NCBI RefSeq assembly: GCF_000208925.1
Contig: NW_001915006.1
Location: 1 to 41,379, forward strand
Source: Entamoeba histolytica HM-1:IMSS
Taxonomy: Eukaryota > Evosea > Mastigamoebida > Endamoebidae
DNA: 41,379 nt
Direction of reading: 5' to 3'
Shown here: positions 10,060 to 19,634 of the stretch, one piece after another
How the letters are laid out: each line of letters begins with the position of its first letter
Position numbering within the stretch: position 1 is the stretch's first letter
Program-made: the position numbers and the translations under genes
The notes under the pieces: generated by a model
Database searches by the model: none
Told to the model about the DNA's origin: nothing
What the model saw: only the letters and a program-made list of their open reading frames with translations

Positions 10060-10161
10060 GTTAATACCCTCTCTTTTTGTTTTTAAGTTTACTTTTTTAT
10101 CGACTTTTTTCTTAACTTTTTAAAAATAAATTTCAATATAAAACTTCTCTTTTCTATTTAT

Positions 10162-10595
10162 TTACCATCCATACTTTTCTCTTCCACTTTTCTTTTTTAA
10201 TGAATATGTTATTTTTTGCTCTTCAATTCGTTTTTCATTTTCTTGAAGATTAAATGCTAATGCACTTAATTGATTCTTTGATTTAGATATTCCATTTGGT
10301 TCATAGAATTTTGTTTGTAAATTACTCTATCTTATGTTACTTTTTTTCTGTTTTATTTTTTATTATAATTTTACTATATACAAACTATAAACTCTGGTTT
10401 TTGTTTCAACAACTCCTCTTCAGACTTTTTAACTAAATCAAGAGCATTAATCTCTTTTGCTCCTTCCATCATTTTTAATATCTTATTTGCTCTTTTCTCT
10501 TTTGCTGTTAAACGTTTTTTTGGAGCACTTTCTCTTTTTTGTTTGTCTTCATTAGAAAGATGATTAACAGTAGGTGTTGACTTATCGTTTTGCAT
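10162..10595 (-). CDS. PRCC-like small nuclear protein, two exons
   Basis: A 124-residue product from exon 1 (10595-10386, 70 codons) and exon 2 (10326-10162). Exon 1 encodes a charged, Lys/Glu-rich helix (residues ~20-66). The exon 2 end carries KNQLSALAFNLQENE followed by a basic stretch and the terminal GREKYGW. That matches the C-terminal box I associate with the PRCC family (Pfam Mad2B-interacting/PRCC: a K-x-Q-I-x-x-L-A helix, a basic spacer, then S-K-Y-G-F/W at the very end). PRCC proteins associate with splicing factors in the nucleus. The ATG at 10595 is chosen; an in-frame TTG precedes it. The family call is from memory of the pattern. Confidence 0.65.
10327..10385 (-). other. 59-bp intron in the PRCC-like gene
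   Basis: Minus strand: begins GTTTGTATATAG and ends AAGATAG. Removing it joins codon 70 to a 54-codon exon in phase 0; without splicing the protein stops three codons past the donor. Confidence 0.85.
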
Positions 10596-10773
10596 CAATT
10601 ACAATCCAATCTTTTCATTTTTATTTGTTATAAAAAAAAAAATAAAAAAAAGTAAAGAACTAAATACAGGAATTATTAGAGATGACACTATAAATAACAA
10701 AAATTTCTAAATAAATTTTTGAAATGTTTTTTTTTTTTTGATATTACTAAAAAATAGAAAAAACTCAATATTT

Positions 10774-11329
10774 ATGTCCTTCGTTTCATTGAAGAAGATT
10801 TTTAAATATGTATTTATTGGATGGTCATTAGTTATGGGGATTTGTTTGTAAATTTTTTTTTATTTTTAATTTCTAACAAAATGTATTAAACTATCAAGTA
10901 GTTATATTAACAGGAGCTTTACATTTTGTATATAATTCAGCAGGATCATTTTTAGTAGAAGGGTTAAAAACAAACCCAACTCTCGCAGTAATTCTAGTTG
11001 CTGTTGCATTATTAGTAATGGGGTTAATGACAATTTTATATCCAATTTATTTCATTTTTTTTAAAAGAGAATCATTTGTTAATTCAAATTGGTTCTTTAC
11101 ATTATGGTATTTTATCTTATCTTGTCTAACTTTTTTTATTACTGGAGTACTTGGTTTAGTTGTTGGAACTCTTTGTTTTATAACAGCCGTTTGTTTATTG
11201 ATAGCAATTATCATTTTAAAATTCCCTAACAATTCAACAATGCAACGAATAGATGACACAGAAGTACAACCTGAGTATCATTCACAAATTCAGCAACCTG
11301 CAAATTCTTTAACAGAAAAAAAAAACTAA
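10774..11329 (+). CDS. small four-transmembrane protein, two exons, family unknown
   Basis: A 165-residue protein from exon 1 (10774-10843) and exon 2 (10902-11329), the intron splitting a Phe codon (T|TT). It has a short basic N-terminus (SLKKIFKY), then four hydrophobic spans at ~11-34, 50-77, 88-108 and 109-129. A polar C-terminal tail of about 35 residues follows, rich in Gln, Glu and Asn (QPEYHSQIQQ). There is no signal peptide and no catalytic motif, and the second loop is short (KRESFVNSN). Topology suggests both ends are cytosolic. I do not recognise the family; small tetraspan proteins of endomembranes are possible. Exon 1 is too short to be found as a separate gene. Confidence 0.75.
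10844..10901 (+). other. 58-bp intron in the four-TM protein gene
   Basis: Begins GTTTGTAAAT with a following T tract and ends ATCAAGTAG. Splicing joins the 24th codon (phase 1) and keeps the hydrophobic first span continuous. Confidence 0.85.
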
Positions 11330-12180
11330 ATACTTTTTATCAACTTAACAAAATTGTAATTTATAATACTTTTTTGGATTTTAAATTCTATTTTTTATTT
11401 AATAAGTACGAATTGAATATTTGTGTTTTTATTATTTTTTATAAAGACATTTTCTTTACTTATTATTTTATATAAAAAGTATTTCTTTTTATTATTCTTG
11501 TTTAAATAATGAATTAAAACATGACTAAATAAGTAATGATTCTTTAAAAATTCAATTAAAATATGTACATAGCGATGAACAATTTTCACTACTATAAAAA
11601 TATAATAGAGTTTAATATCTTATTATAAAAAATAAAAAAAAAACCATAGAAAGAAGTAATGGATAGAGTTTATTGTTAATTACTTATAAAGAATAATTTA
11701 AATAAGTGAATTTACAGTACTTTATTTTATTTATATTATATGTCTTATTTTATAATATAGTGTTATATTATGTAGTTTATTTAATAATTTAATTTATTAA
11801 ATACTATGATGTAATTCTCTTGTCTTGGTTTTATCCAGAAAAGCTTCTAAAAATAATGAGTCATTAAAATTGTTAATTACAAACAATATATTTTAACTAT
11901 GAAAGTATTAAACAAATATAAAAATTGAAATAATATTATATAATTAATAATAAACATATGTTGTAATCTCAAAATGAAATACACCATTAATTTATATAAT
12001 AAACATTCGAAGTGAATAAAAGATAATAAAAGTATTTAAAACTATGAGTTACATTTGATTGTTCCAAAAAAAAAAACAAAAAACCAACGACATTAATTTC
12101 ATTTTAAATAAATTTAATTAATTTTTTTTCGAATAACTTAAAAAATAAAAGAACTGAATATATTATTTTATTAATTAAAA
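11330..12180. other. 0.85-kb intergenic region
   Basis: Very A+T-rich with no supported gene. A 64-codon minus-strand ORF (11395-11589) looks like chance A/T coding. A GAAC box at 12151-12154 and an A-rich run precede the PRA1-family ATG. Confidence 0.6.
12151..12180 (+). promoter_or_regulatory. GAAC element upstream of the PRA1-family gene
   Basis: AAAAGAACTGAA with GAAC at 12151-12154, 27 bp before the ATG at 12181, fits the Entamoeba GAAC core-promoter element. Confidence 0.4.
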
Positions 12181-12747
12181 ATGAACCAAGAAGAAACTAT
12201 TCAAACTACATATAATCGAGTTAACCAAGAAAGATTAGATGATGTTCAAGGGGTTTTCACTAATGATATGTTTAATGAACGAATTGATATTAAGACATTT
12301 ATAGGTAGTCTGTCTTCATACTCAATTCCTACAAATGCTAAACTACGATTTGAGAATAATATAATTACATATCTTAAATATTATATTGTGATTATATTTA
12401 TATTATTACTTCCATCAGAGTTTTTATCATTTAAATTCTTTTTTATTGAATCAGTAATTAACATTATCTTATATTTCTTTGGAAATGAATTATCAAAAAA
12501 ATTATCTCAAACTCCAATGGTTTTTATTTTAATCTATTTATTAACATTATTTACTCTTTGCTTGTGTGTTAATAGACTTATTATTTGGTTACTTTATTTG
12601 ATAGCCATTTCTCGTTTGTTATTTTTTTTTGTGTTTCTTATTCATTCAACTTTTGTGTTTGTTTTTTCAAAACTTATTTTTTTAGTTTGCTCTCTTCATG
12701 CTTTAATAAGAACTCATGTAGAAGAGCTTTTCATTAATTCTTTCTAA
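12181..12747 (+). CDS. PRA1-family protein (prenylated Rab acceptor-like)
   Basis: Endomembrane protein of 188 residues. The N-terminal ~50 residues are hydrophilic. Residues ~53-72 (AKLRFENNIITYLKYYIVII) match the PRA1 signature 'R-x-x-x-N-[LI]-x-Y-[FL]-x-x-N-Y'. Two long hydrophobic blocks follow (~67-100 and ~112-170), as in PRA1/Yip3 proteins that enter the ER and Golgi membrane as hairpins. The family's conserved HA-x-[LI]-R element is present near the end as HALIR (173-177). PRA1 proteins bind prenylated Rab GTPases and help recruit them to membranes. It is preceded by a GAAC box. Confidence is fair from the two motifs. Confidence 0.75.
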   Translation: MNQEETIQTTYNRVNQERLDDVQGVFTNDMFNERIDIKTFIGSLSSYSIPTNAKLRFENNIITYLKYYIVIIFILLLPSEFLSFKFFFIESVINIILYFFGNELSKKLSQTPMVFILIYLLTLFTLCLCVNRLIIWLLYLIAISRLLFFFVFLIHSTFVFVFSKLIFLVCSLHALIRTHVEELFINSF

Positions 12748-13242
12748 TTTAATTTGTTCAAATCATCTCTTCTTCTTCTCTTTTTTTTAAACTAATGTAG
12801 TTATTGATAGCTATTAAATATTATTTAAATTTAATTTTTAATTATCTATTGAAATAAATCATTTAATTTCAATAGAAATAAAAAAAAAATAATTGTTAGT
12901 TTTGAAGAATTGAATATTCTTTTATGAAAGTAAAAAATTTTTTTTATTTGAAGGAATTGATATTGTAAAAAATGAGGTTTATTAGTTTATAATTAGGTCT
13001 GTGTTGTTTTTGAAAGAAGAGTCTTTATTTTTTAATTATTACTAAAAGAGATAAATACAATGAATTATTAAATATATTATCTTAGAAAAAATAACATAAA
13101 CTTTAATAAAATAATAAGAATAATACTTTTTTATAAAGAATTGATATTTTTTTTCTTTGTTAAAGAAATTAAATGAACAAAATTAATTTGAAACTAAAAA
13201 ATAAAATTTTCATCTTAAAATTTAGAAATTATTAAAAAATTA
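12748..13242. other. 0.5-kb intergenic region between convergent genes
   Basis: A+T-rich, with homopolymer runs and no open reading frame or RNA gene that I can support. It carries the 3' ends of the PRA1-family and SMP-protein genes. Confidence 0.6.
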
Positions 13243-15141
13243 TTATTTAATAAATGTATCATGTTTTGGTGGTAAAGTTGGTTTAGTTAATAATTGTGTA
13301 GGATGATCTCTTTTTGGTAATGGAGGACATTCTTTTGTTTGTTGAGAGATTGTTTCAGTTGAATTTTTTAAGATTTGTTTTTGTGGAAGAGATGGGAGTT
13401 GTTTCTTTGGTTGTTCTATGAGTTGTTTTGGTGGAAGAGATGGTGGTTGTTTATCATGAAGATTAGTAGTAAGTTGAGTTTGTTGTATTAAAGTAGAAGG
13501 TTTTATTAATGAGTCTTTCTTTGGTAGTGCTGGTGGTTGTTTTTTATTTAAAGGTTTAATGGTGTCTAATTTATTTATAAAATGATTATAAATTCTGTTA
13601 ATGTCTTCTTTATCAAAAAAGATATCTAATTCTTTTAATGAATATGGTTGAAGTGTTTTATCAATAGTACCACTTTGTGGTATTCTAATTTTTCCTTCAT
13701 CAATTAATTTATTAGGAATAGGAGTATTTTCAATTTGATTTTCTTCTTTTATTGAAGGCTGAGAAATTTTAGGAAGTGGATTTGTACATTCTTTTTGAAG
13801 TTGAATTGATTCTATAGGTTGTTGAACTTCTTTTTTATTTATTTCTTTTGGTTTAAGTTCAAAACTTCTCTTTTTTTCAGATTGTTCTACTACATGAACT
13901 TCTTTTATTTGTTCTTGTTGTTCTTCTACAATAATTTCTTTTTTTTCATCATTTTTCATTCCTTTATCTTTAAGATAGTCAACCATAGAGAAATTTGGAA
14001 TAGGAATTGGAAACATTTGAGGAGAATAACAAATTTCTAAGATAGCAGAATTAATCATTTCAATAATATATTGTTCTATCGTTGGTAATTGTTTACATTC
14101 ATAATTACCTATTCTTAAATAATATGAAATACCAATTTTAGGTAATTCATGAAATGAAAACCAAAGAGTACTTGATGGGATTTTTAATATTCTTACTCTA
14201 ACATCCCCTAATAATGATGTTATAGAAAATGATAATTGAATTTTAATATTTAACAATTTAAAATCATATACAAAAGATGCTCCAATAGGACCTGTATAAT
14301 CAAGTGTTCCATCAATGGTAATAGCACCTGGCTCATTACCACATTGTACTTTAGGTGATTTAATATATGGAACATTATTTCCAATTTGAATAAGATTCAT
14401 TGAAAGATTTGGTGTTAATTCTAATGCAAATAATTCATTAATTTTATGTCTTACTAAATTATGTAAATCAGTATTAGAAATGAAGGGATATGAAAGTAAT
14501 TGAAGTAACATATTGACGGTACTAGACCAATGTTTATCAGAATCACTTAGTCCTTGTTCATTTTTAATCATTTGTTCTCCTAATAATTGGTATTGTTTTC
14601 TTCCACTACCATTTTTAGTCATTTGACTACTTCTTTGGTTATGTGCAAGTTCACATAATTCATCCAATAATTTATCCCAATATTCTAATTCATAAGCGTA
14701 TCTAAATCGAATTTGAACAATGTCAGAGTTTTTATAAATTGGTCCATATTCCCCAATAACTCTCATAAAATTTTTCTTTGACATCTTTCTTCCACTAAAA
14801 CTAACATTTTTAATTTGTACTGTTTTAAGAGGAATACGTACTAATTGAGTTGATATTATTAAATTAATACATTCACTATCAGTAGATAATATTGCACTTG
14901 TTTCTTCACTTTCTATTTGAATAATACATAACGAAGACACTTCATTTAACGGTGCATTATTAAACCAATCAGAAACAAAAGTAGGTATTTGATTTGTTTT
15001 TGGGCACTTTAAAGGAGTAGTTATTGGTATAGGAGGTGGAACTTTTGGAGAGTATTTAAAGAGTAAAAAGAATGTAATCGTAATAAAACATATTAATCCT
15101 AAAATTATTGTGAGACAGAGAATAAGAAAAGAAAAAATCAT
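13243..15141 (-). CDS. ER-anchored SMP-domain lipid-transfer protein (TEX2/Nvj2-like) with proline-rich tail
   Basis: Predicted lipid carrier at ER contact sites, 632 residues. An N-terminal membrane anchor (~3-28) is followed by a PH-like region (~60-170). An SMP region (~203-385) contains WSSTVNMLLQLL, an 'IGNNVPYIKSPKV' strand, DGTLDYTG and IPSSTLWFSFHELPKIGI. That order (G-x-x-x-P, D-x-x-Y-x-G, W-[FY]-S-F-x-x-x-P) is characteristic of the TEX2/Nvj2 branch. SMP domains form a hydrophobic barrel that shuttles glycerolipids. The C-terminal ~100 residues are low-complexity with five PxLPxK-type motifs (536-542, 566-572, 583-588, 606-611, 621-626), typical SH3 ligands. The ATG at 15141 gives the membrane anchor directly. 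Confidence 0.75.
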   Translation of the reverse strand: MIFSFLILCLTIILGLICFITITFFLLFKYSPKVPPPIPITTPLKCPKTNQIPTFVSDWFNNAPLNEVSSLCIIQIESEETSAILSTDSECINLIISTQLVRIPLKTVQIKNVSFSGRKMSKKNFMRVIGEYGPIYKNSDIVQIRFRYAYELEYWDKLLDELCELAHNQRSSQMTKNGSGRKQYQLLGEQMIKNEQGLSDSDKHWSSTVNMLLQLLSYPFISNTDLHNLVRHKINELFALELTPNLSMNLIQIGNNVPYIKSPKVQCGNEPGAITIDGTLDYTGPIGASFVYDFKLLNIKIQLSFSITSLLGDVRVRILKIPSSTLWFSFHELPKIGISYYLRIGNYECKQLPTIEQYIIEMINSAILEICYSPQMFPIPIPNFSMVDYLKDKGMKNDEKKEIIVEEQQEQIKEVHVVEQSEKKRSFELKPKEINKKEVQQPIESIQLQKECTNPLPKISQPSIKEENQIENTPIPNKLIDEGKIRIPQSGTIDKTLQPYSLKELDIFFDKEDINRIYNHFINKLDTIKPLNKKQPPALPKKDSLIKPSTLIQQTQLTTNLHDKQPPSLPPKQLIEQPKKQLPSLPQKQILKNSTETISQQTKECPPLPKRDHPTQLLTKPTLPPKHDTFIK

Positions 15142-15357
15142 CTACAAATAATAGAGATTTTGTTTATTTTTTCAAAGTTTTTCTTTTCACTTTCTTTTTT
15201 TTTTTTCAACAAAAACTAAAACATCATTTTATTTTTCATTAAACAACTTTTTAAACTATTTTTTTTTATACATCTTTTTAATATAGTTTTTAAATAGTAA
15301 AATAAATTATAAATAACTTATTTTTATAATGATACTTTAATTATTAATTCTAAGTTT

Positions 15358-17101
15358 ATGGAGGTAGGTGCTTCATTGGATGTTAAATATGAACGTGACA
15401 AATTGTTATATACAGTTTACGGATATTGGGAACCAGTTGAAATAGCAAAAATTATAAGTATATTGGAAAGAATTAATTCTCCATATCTCCTTCAATATAG
15501 AAATTGGATATACCAACAACCAGAAGATAGTGATAGAAAATTCTTTTCAAGAAAACAAGTTTGTAACTTTTATGATTATTGGTTACTATATATATAAATA
15601 TTCATTGAAGAAGCCAAAAGGTGTTTTAACTTTTGAATCAGATTTAATTCCATTTACCTTGGAGCAATTTCTTCAAAATGAACCAAATCATACTTTAAAT
15701 GGAGATAAAGCTATATCTGTAATTTCACAAGTATGGATGGCGTTAAATTCAATAAGAAATTTTTCTGATTATATTAAAGTCTATTCATTACATCCGTCTA
15801 ATATTGCTATGTCAGTTATACCTGGAACTAATCCACCCACATATCAAATTCAATTAATGAATTATATTCCATTAATTTTTCTTCAAACATTTTCTACAGA
15901 ACAAAAGATGTTTATTTCACCAAGTCAATTAAAACTTTTGGCTAAAGATAAAAGAGGTATTGATTGTAAAGCTGATCTTTTTACATTTGCGTTACTTGTA
16001 ACAAAAATATGGACGGGTAAATTACCATATTCACCAAATGTTACATTAAAAGCATTAATAGAAAATTGTGTTGAACAGTATATTGATACTTCATTATTTA
16101 AAAATCCATTAGTTAAAACATTAGTTGAAACGATTTTATTAAAAAATGTAAATTGGGATTATACTTATGAAGATAAATATTTAAAACTTGCTCGTAAAGC
16201 AACTTTTTTAGAATTTAGAAGTAAACCTGAAGACTTTGAAATTATTGAAGATATTGGTCAAGGAGCATCTGCTATTGTTTATCAAGCAATTCAAAAAACA
16301 AGAAGAGGAGAACGTGTTGTTGCAATTAAAGAAATAACAATAAATGATGATGACAAGGAGTATATTCAAAATGAAGTTGATATTATGGCATTATGTCAAC
16401 ATCCTAATGTCATTCAAATGTATGACTCATTTATTCATTCGAAAAGTTTTAGAGGGTATCAACAAGGAAGTTATGCAGAAATTATTATTGAATTTTGTGA
16501 TGGAGGAACATTACAAAGTTTTTTTGAGAAAAATTATCCAATTGAACCATTTCCAGATTATTTAATGACACATACATTATCAGAAATATTAAAGGGATTA
16601 TGGTATCTTCATAGTGAACATCATATTGTTCATCGTGACTTAAAACCAGAAAATATTTTATTAAAAGTTAATCCAAATAATCCTCATGTACCTTTCATTA
16701 AAATTGCTGATTTTGGATTATCTAAAATTGTTGAAAATCATCAAATGATGCAAAGCTATGTTGGAACTCCTGTTTTTATGGCACCTGAAGTATTTAATAG
16801 AATTCAATATAATTATAAATGTGACTTATGGTCATTGGGAGGATTACTTTATTTCTTACGTACTCACACTTATCCACTTAGTGCTAATAATCAAAGATTT
16901 ATGGAAAATATGCGACTCAATGTTTTACCAATATATGAATATAAGATATGGAAAACAATTCCAGGTATTAAACGAATTGTAGAGAATCTTATTGTCTACA
17001 ATCAAAAAAAAAGGTATAGTTGGCAAGCTATTCATAATGACCCATATGTGAAACAAATTCTTGAAGAAGACAATGTTGTTAGAGATTATTCAAAGTTATA
17101 A
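15358..17101 (+). CDS. tandem pseudokinase-protein kinase, two exons
   Basis: A 563-residue product from exon 1 (15358-15558, 67 codons) and exon 2 (15611-17101). The C-terminal domain (~274-545) is an intact Ser/Thr-type kinase: GQGASAIVY loop, Lys307 (VAIKE), catalytic HRDLKPEN from 408, DFG from 434 and GTPVFMAPEV. The first ~260 residues follow kinase order without the catalytic residues. A hinge-like block reads FTLEQFLQ. LHPSNIAMSV at ~127-136 stands where HRDLKPxNIL should be. A block SPSQLKLL...DCKADLFTFALLVTKIWTGKLPYSP mimics the APE-to-DxWSxG region. I infer an N-terminal pseudokinase regulating the C-terminal kinase. The family is unassigned. It converges with the next gene (36 bp between stops). 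Confidence 0.8.
15559..15610 (+). other. 52-bp intron in the tandem kinase gene, AAG acceptor
   Basis: The donor is GTTTGTAAC. No TAG occurs before the acceptor, so the likely 3' end is TTGAAG at 15610, or GAAGAAG three bases later; both keep phase 0 and differ by one Lys. This is the only intron here without a TAG acceptor. Confidence 0.75.
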
Positions 17102-17137
17102 ATCAATTATAATTTTCTATTTTGTTCGTTTTATCTT

Positions 17138-18805
17138 TCAAATATAAAGCAAGTTCTTTAATCCTGAGCCACAATAAAAACATGTTGTTGATGTACATTG
17201 AATTGTATTTAATAATGGTTTTAATAATTCTTGTTCATGTGATGAAAGTAATGGAAATATTGAACAATTATTACATCTCATACACTTCCAAGACTTATAA
17301 ACTTTAACTACTGGTTGTTTAGTTATTACACAAAGTTTAAAGCAATGACTCAATGGACATACAATTTGATTCTTTTTAATAATACAAGACTGTTTACATA
17401 ATGGACATCTATATTCAAATATATCTTTATATTCCTTAGTCCAATTTGGTAGTTCATAATTACCAATAAAACAAAAATATCTTTGAAGTAAATCATGAAT
17501 AAATGTTGGTAACTTTGATAATATAATTCCTTCAGATTTTAAATAAGTAATCCATTTTAATAAAATATTTGCAGTAATATCTATTTGTAATTGATTAATT
17601 TCTTTTATTGATTCATTTCTAATAACACTATCTTCTGTTATTAAATTTGTTAAATTTAAATCATATTCTTTCCATAATGAACTAAGTTCTTCATCAATTT
17701 TAGGTATTTCATTTTCTTTTATTTCTTCCATTCCTTTCTCTCTTTTATAAATTACTAATAAATGATTGGGAAATACTGATCTACTTAATGAATTTTGTAA
17801 TGGAATTAATGAATAAATATTTCCTTCAGAAGACAAATCAAATGAAACAATATTATTTGCAATAGTACTAATTTCATTATTATTAAGATTTAATTTCTTA
17901 ATATTAAACTGATAGTCTTGAAACAATACTGATGATTCTGTATTAAAACAACATGTAGTACAAAGTCCTATTTCTAATGATGAAATGCATTGAAATGTTT
18001 TAAGATCTACAACCTTTATTTGAGTTGATTTTAATACAAATATTTTATCTTGATAAATAATAATTGAAAGAGGAACACAATAATCTTTTTCCATAATTTC
18101 TGTTTTAACAAATGTGAATGACTTATTTTTAAATTCTAACAAATCTAAACATCCATCAATTCTTCCAAATATAAAGTATGTAGTTTCATTTTTTTGAAAT
18201 GATACAAAATGTTTTGAATACATTTTTAAGTTAATAGAAATTATAGAGTCATAAGGTTCTGATAATATCATGAATGTATTTCCTGTTAGTACTGCAATAT
18301 CATTTTTATCAGTAAATTGTGCATCTACAATAAATAATGAATATTTTCTGTTAATATATTCTTCATTATTTATTTTATGTTCTACGCTTTTCCCCCATAA
18401 CTCCTTAAAATACAAATTAATTATATGTGAAATATCATTTGATATACACCATAATGAAGATGGTGTAGTTTGTTCTGTTTTTTCTGTATAAACAACTAAT
18501 GAATGACAATTCCAAGATACTAATAATCGTTCTTGTTCATCACTTTTAGTTTTATTCCAACACATTGAAGTAACAGTATGAATACTATTCTTTGCTTCAT
18601 TCGACGGAACAAGAAAAATTAAATTTGAAGGCTCAAAATTACCTACATCAACATTGTCTTGGTCTGATGGCATATCAAAATTAGTGATAAAACCATTTGT
18701 TGGATTTGTTACATAACAAATATTATTTCCTCCAACAGCTACTAATCCATTAGTAGAAACTTTAATCATTGGAGTAAATGATGTTGTCCGAAACAAATTT
18801 TTCAT
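17138..18805 (-). CDS. WD40/propeller protein with TFIIIC-type zinc finger
   Basis: A 555-residue protein. Residues ~1-340 are beta-rich with WD-like repeats (VTSMCWNKTKSDEQERLLVSW, DAQFTDKNDIAVLTGNTFMIL), consistent with an N-terminal propeller. The C-terminus (465-555) is Cys/His rich: CPLCKQS, then CPLSHCFKLC, ITKQPV, and KCMRCNNC. A CP-x-C...CP-x-x-H-x-[FW]-x-x-C-x-x-T order like this is typical of the zinc-ribbon of TFIIIC delta-type subunits (GTF3C4/Tfc9 class), which help recruit RNA polymerase III to tRNA genes. A last CxxC pair (FYCGSG) follows. GATOR2-type propeller/zinc proteins are an alternative. A GAAC element (18823-18826, minus) lies ~18 bp upstream of the ATG. Confidence 0.5.
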   Translation of the reverse strand: MKNLFRTTSFTPMIKVSTNGLVAVGGNNICYVTNPTNGFITNFDMPSDQDNVDVGNFEPSNLIFLVPSNEAKNSIHTVTSMCWNKTKSDEQERLLVSWNCHSLVVYTEKTEQTTPSSLWCISNDISHIINLYFKELWGKSVEHKINNEEYINRKYSLFIVDAQFTDKNDIAVLTGNTFMILSEPYDSIISINLKMYSKHFVSFQKNETTYFIFGRIDGCLDLLEFKNKSFTFVKTEIMEKDYCVPLSIIIYQDKIFVLKSTQIKVVDLKTFQCISSLEIGLCTTCCFNTESSVLFQDYQFNIKKLNLNNNEISTIANNIVSFDLSSEGNIYSLIPLQNSLSRSVFPNHLLVIYKREKGMEEIKENEIPKIDEELSSLWKEYDLNLTNLITEDSVIRNESIKEINQLQIDITANILLKWITYLKSEGIILSKLPTFIHDLLQRYFCFIGNYELPNWTKEYKDIFEYRCPLCKQSCIIKKNQIVCPLSHCFKLCVITKQPVVKVYKSWKCMRCNNCSIFPLLSSHEQELLKPLLNTIQCTSTTCFYCGSGLKNLLYI

Positions 18806-18896
18806 TGAAATACATTTTTTAAGTTCTTGTTAATTAGTATTAATAATTTTATGATAAAAGAATTATAAAAGATAATTAAAAGAAAATTTCAATGAT

Positions 18897-19535
18897 TCAA
18901 AGCCGTATGTCTTTAGCTCCTTGTGATATATAACAGCACATTGGAATAAGAAATATACCATAATATCTCCAAACAGTAAAATAGCATGTTTTGTATTTTG
19001 GAATTAATGTATAATCACCATCTAATCCTTTAACATTAATTGTAAATGAAGTAGAATTAGACCATTCACTACATTTATTTATTTCATACAAAACATTTAC
19101 ACGGTCTTTTGTTCCTTTCTTATATAATTGTAAATAAATATCTCTTTTACGTGGATTTTCTATTTCAATTTTTAGTACTGTACCTTCTTGAATAACTTCT
19201 TTAATTTGAATTGGAGTACCAAGCACAATAGAAGATGCTGCTATGTTTCGTTCATTTGTTGGAAAATAACGAATATCATATTGACCTTCACAAAGTGAAT
19301 TAAATTCAATTGTTCCTTTTGAACTATTGATATATTTATATTTTAAATATTTTCTGTTATCACATTCATTAATGTCAAATAATCCTATCCATGAATATCT
19401 ATTATATTTATCTCCAACATCATATTGAACTTGAATACTTGAATTATTAGGATTACTAACAATAAATAAAATATTATCGTCAAAATATTCAGGAACAGAA
19501 TAACTTTCTGGTATTTCTGGTGGTGATAAACTCAT
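18897..19535 (-). CDS. SKICH-like beta-sandwich protein
   Basis: A 212-residue protein starting at the ATG at 19535 (an in-frame TTG precedes it). Residues ~48-100 read SWIGLFDINECDNRKYLKYKY, then KGTIEFNSLCEGQYDIRYF, then SSIVLG. This is the SKICH/CALCOCO-like Ig-fold pattern 'D/SWIGLF...Y...G...F......G-x-Y-x-x-RYF'. A second beta-sandwich unit seems to follow (~108-190: EGTVLKIEIENPRKRDIYLQLY, GLDGDYTLIPKYK). SKICH domains mediate membrane or protein targeting in 5-phosphatases and autophagy receptors. No catalytic domain is attached. The short tail with GIFLIPMCC is unusual. Function unknown. Confidence 0.5.
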   Translation of the reverse strand: MSLSPPEIPESYSVPEYFDDNILFIVSNPNNSSIQVQYDVGDKYNRYSWIGLFDINECDNRKYLKYKYINSSKGTIEFNSLCEGQYDIRYFPTNERNIAASSIVLGTPIQIKEVIQEGTVLKIEIENPRKRDIYLQLYKKGTKDRVNVLYEINKCSEWSNSTSFTINVKGLDGDYTLIPKYKTCYFTVWRYYGIFLIPMCCYISQGAKDIRL

Positions 19536-19634
19536 CAATTATTATTAAGATTTTTTATACCTTTTTGTTAGTAAAAATACTTTTACTTGAAAAATAAAAC
19601 AATTTAAATGAAATAAAAAACGATAAACATCATT

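Noticed and set aside
11395..11589. 64-codon minus-strand ORF in the 0.85-kb gap
   Set aside because: Composition is K/N/I/F/L only, as expected from random A/T DNA, with no GAAC or intron support.
16344..16982. Short plus-strand frames inside the kinase gene
   Set aside because: Out-of-frame shadows of a gene with intact HRD, DFG and APE motifs.
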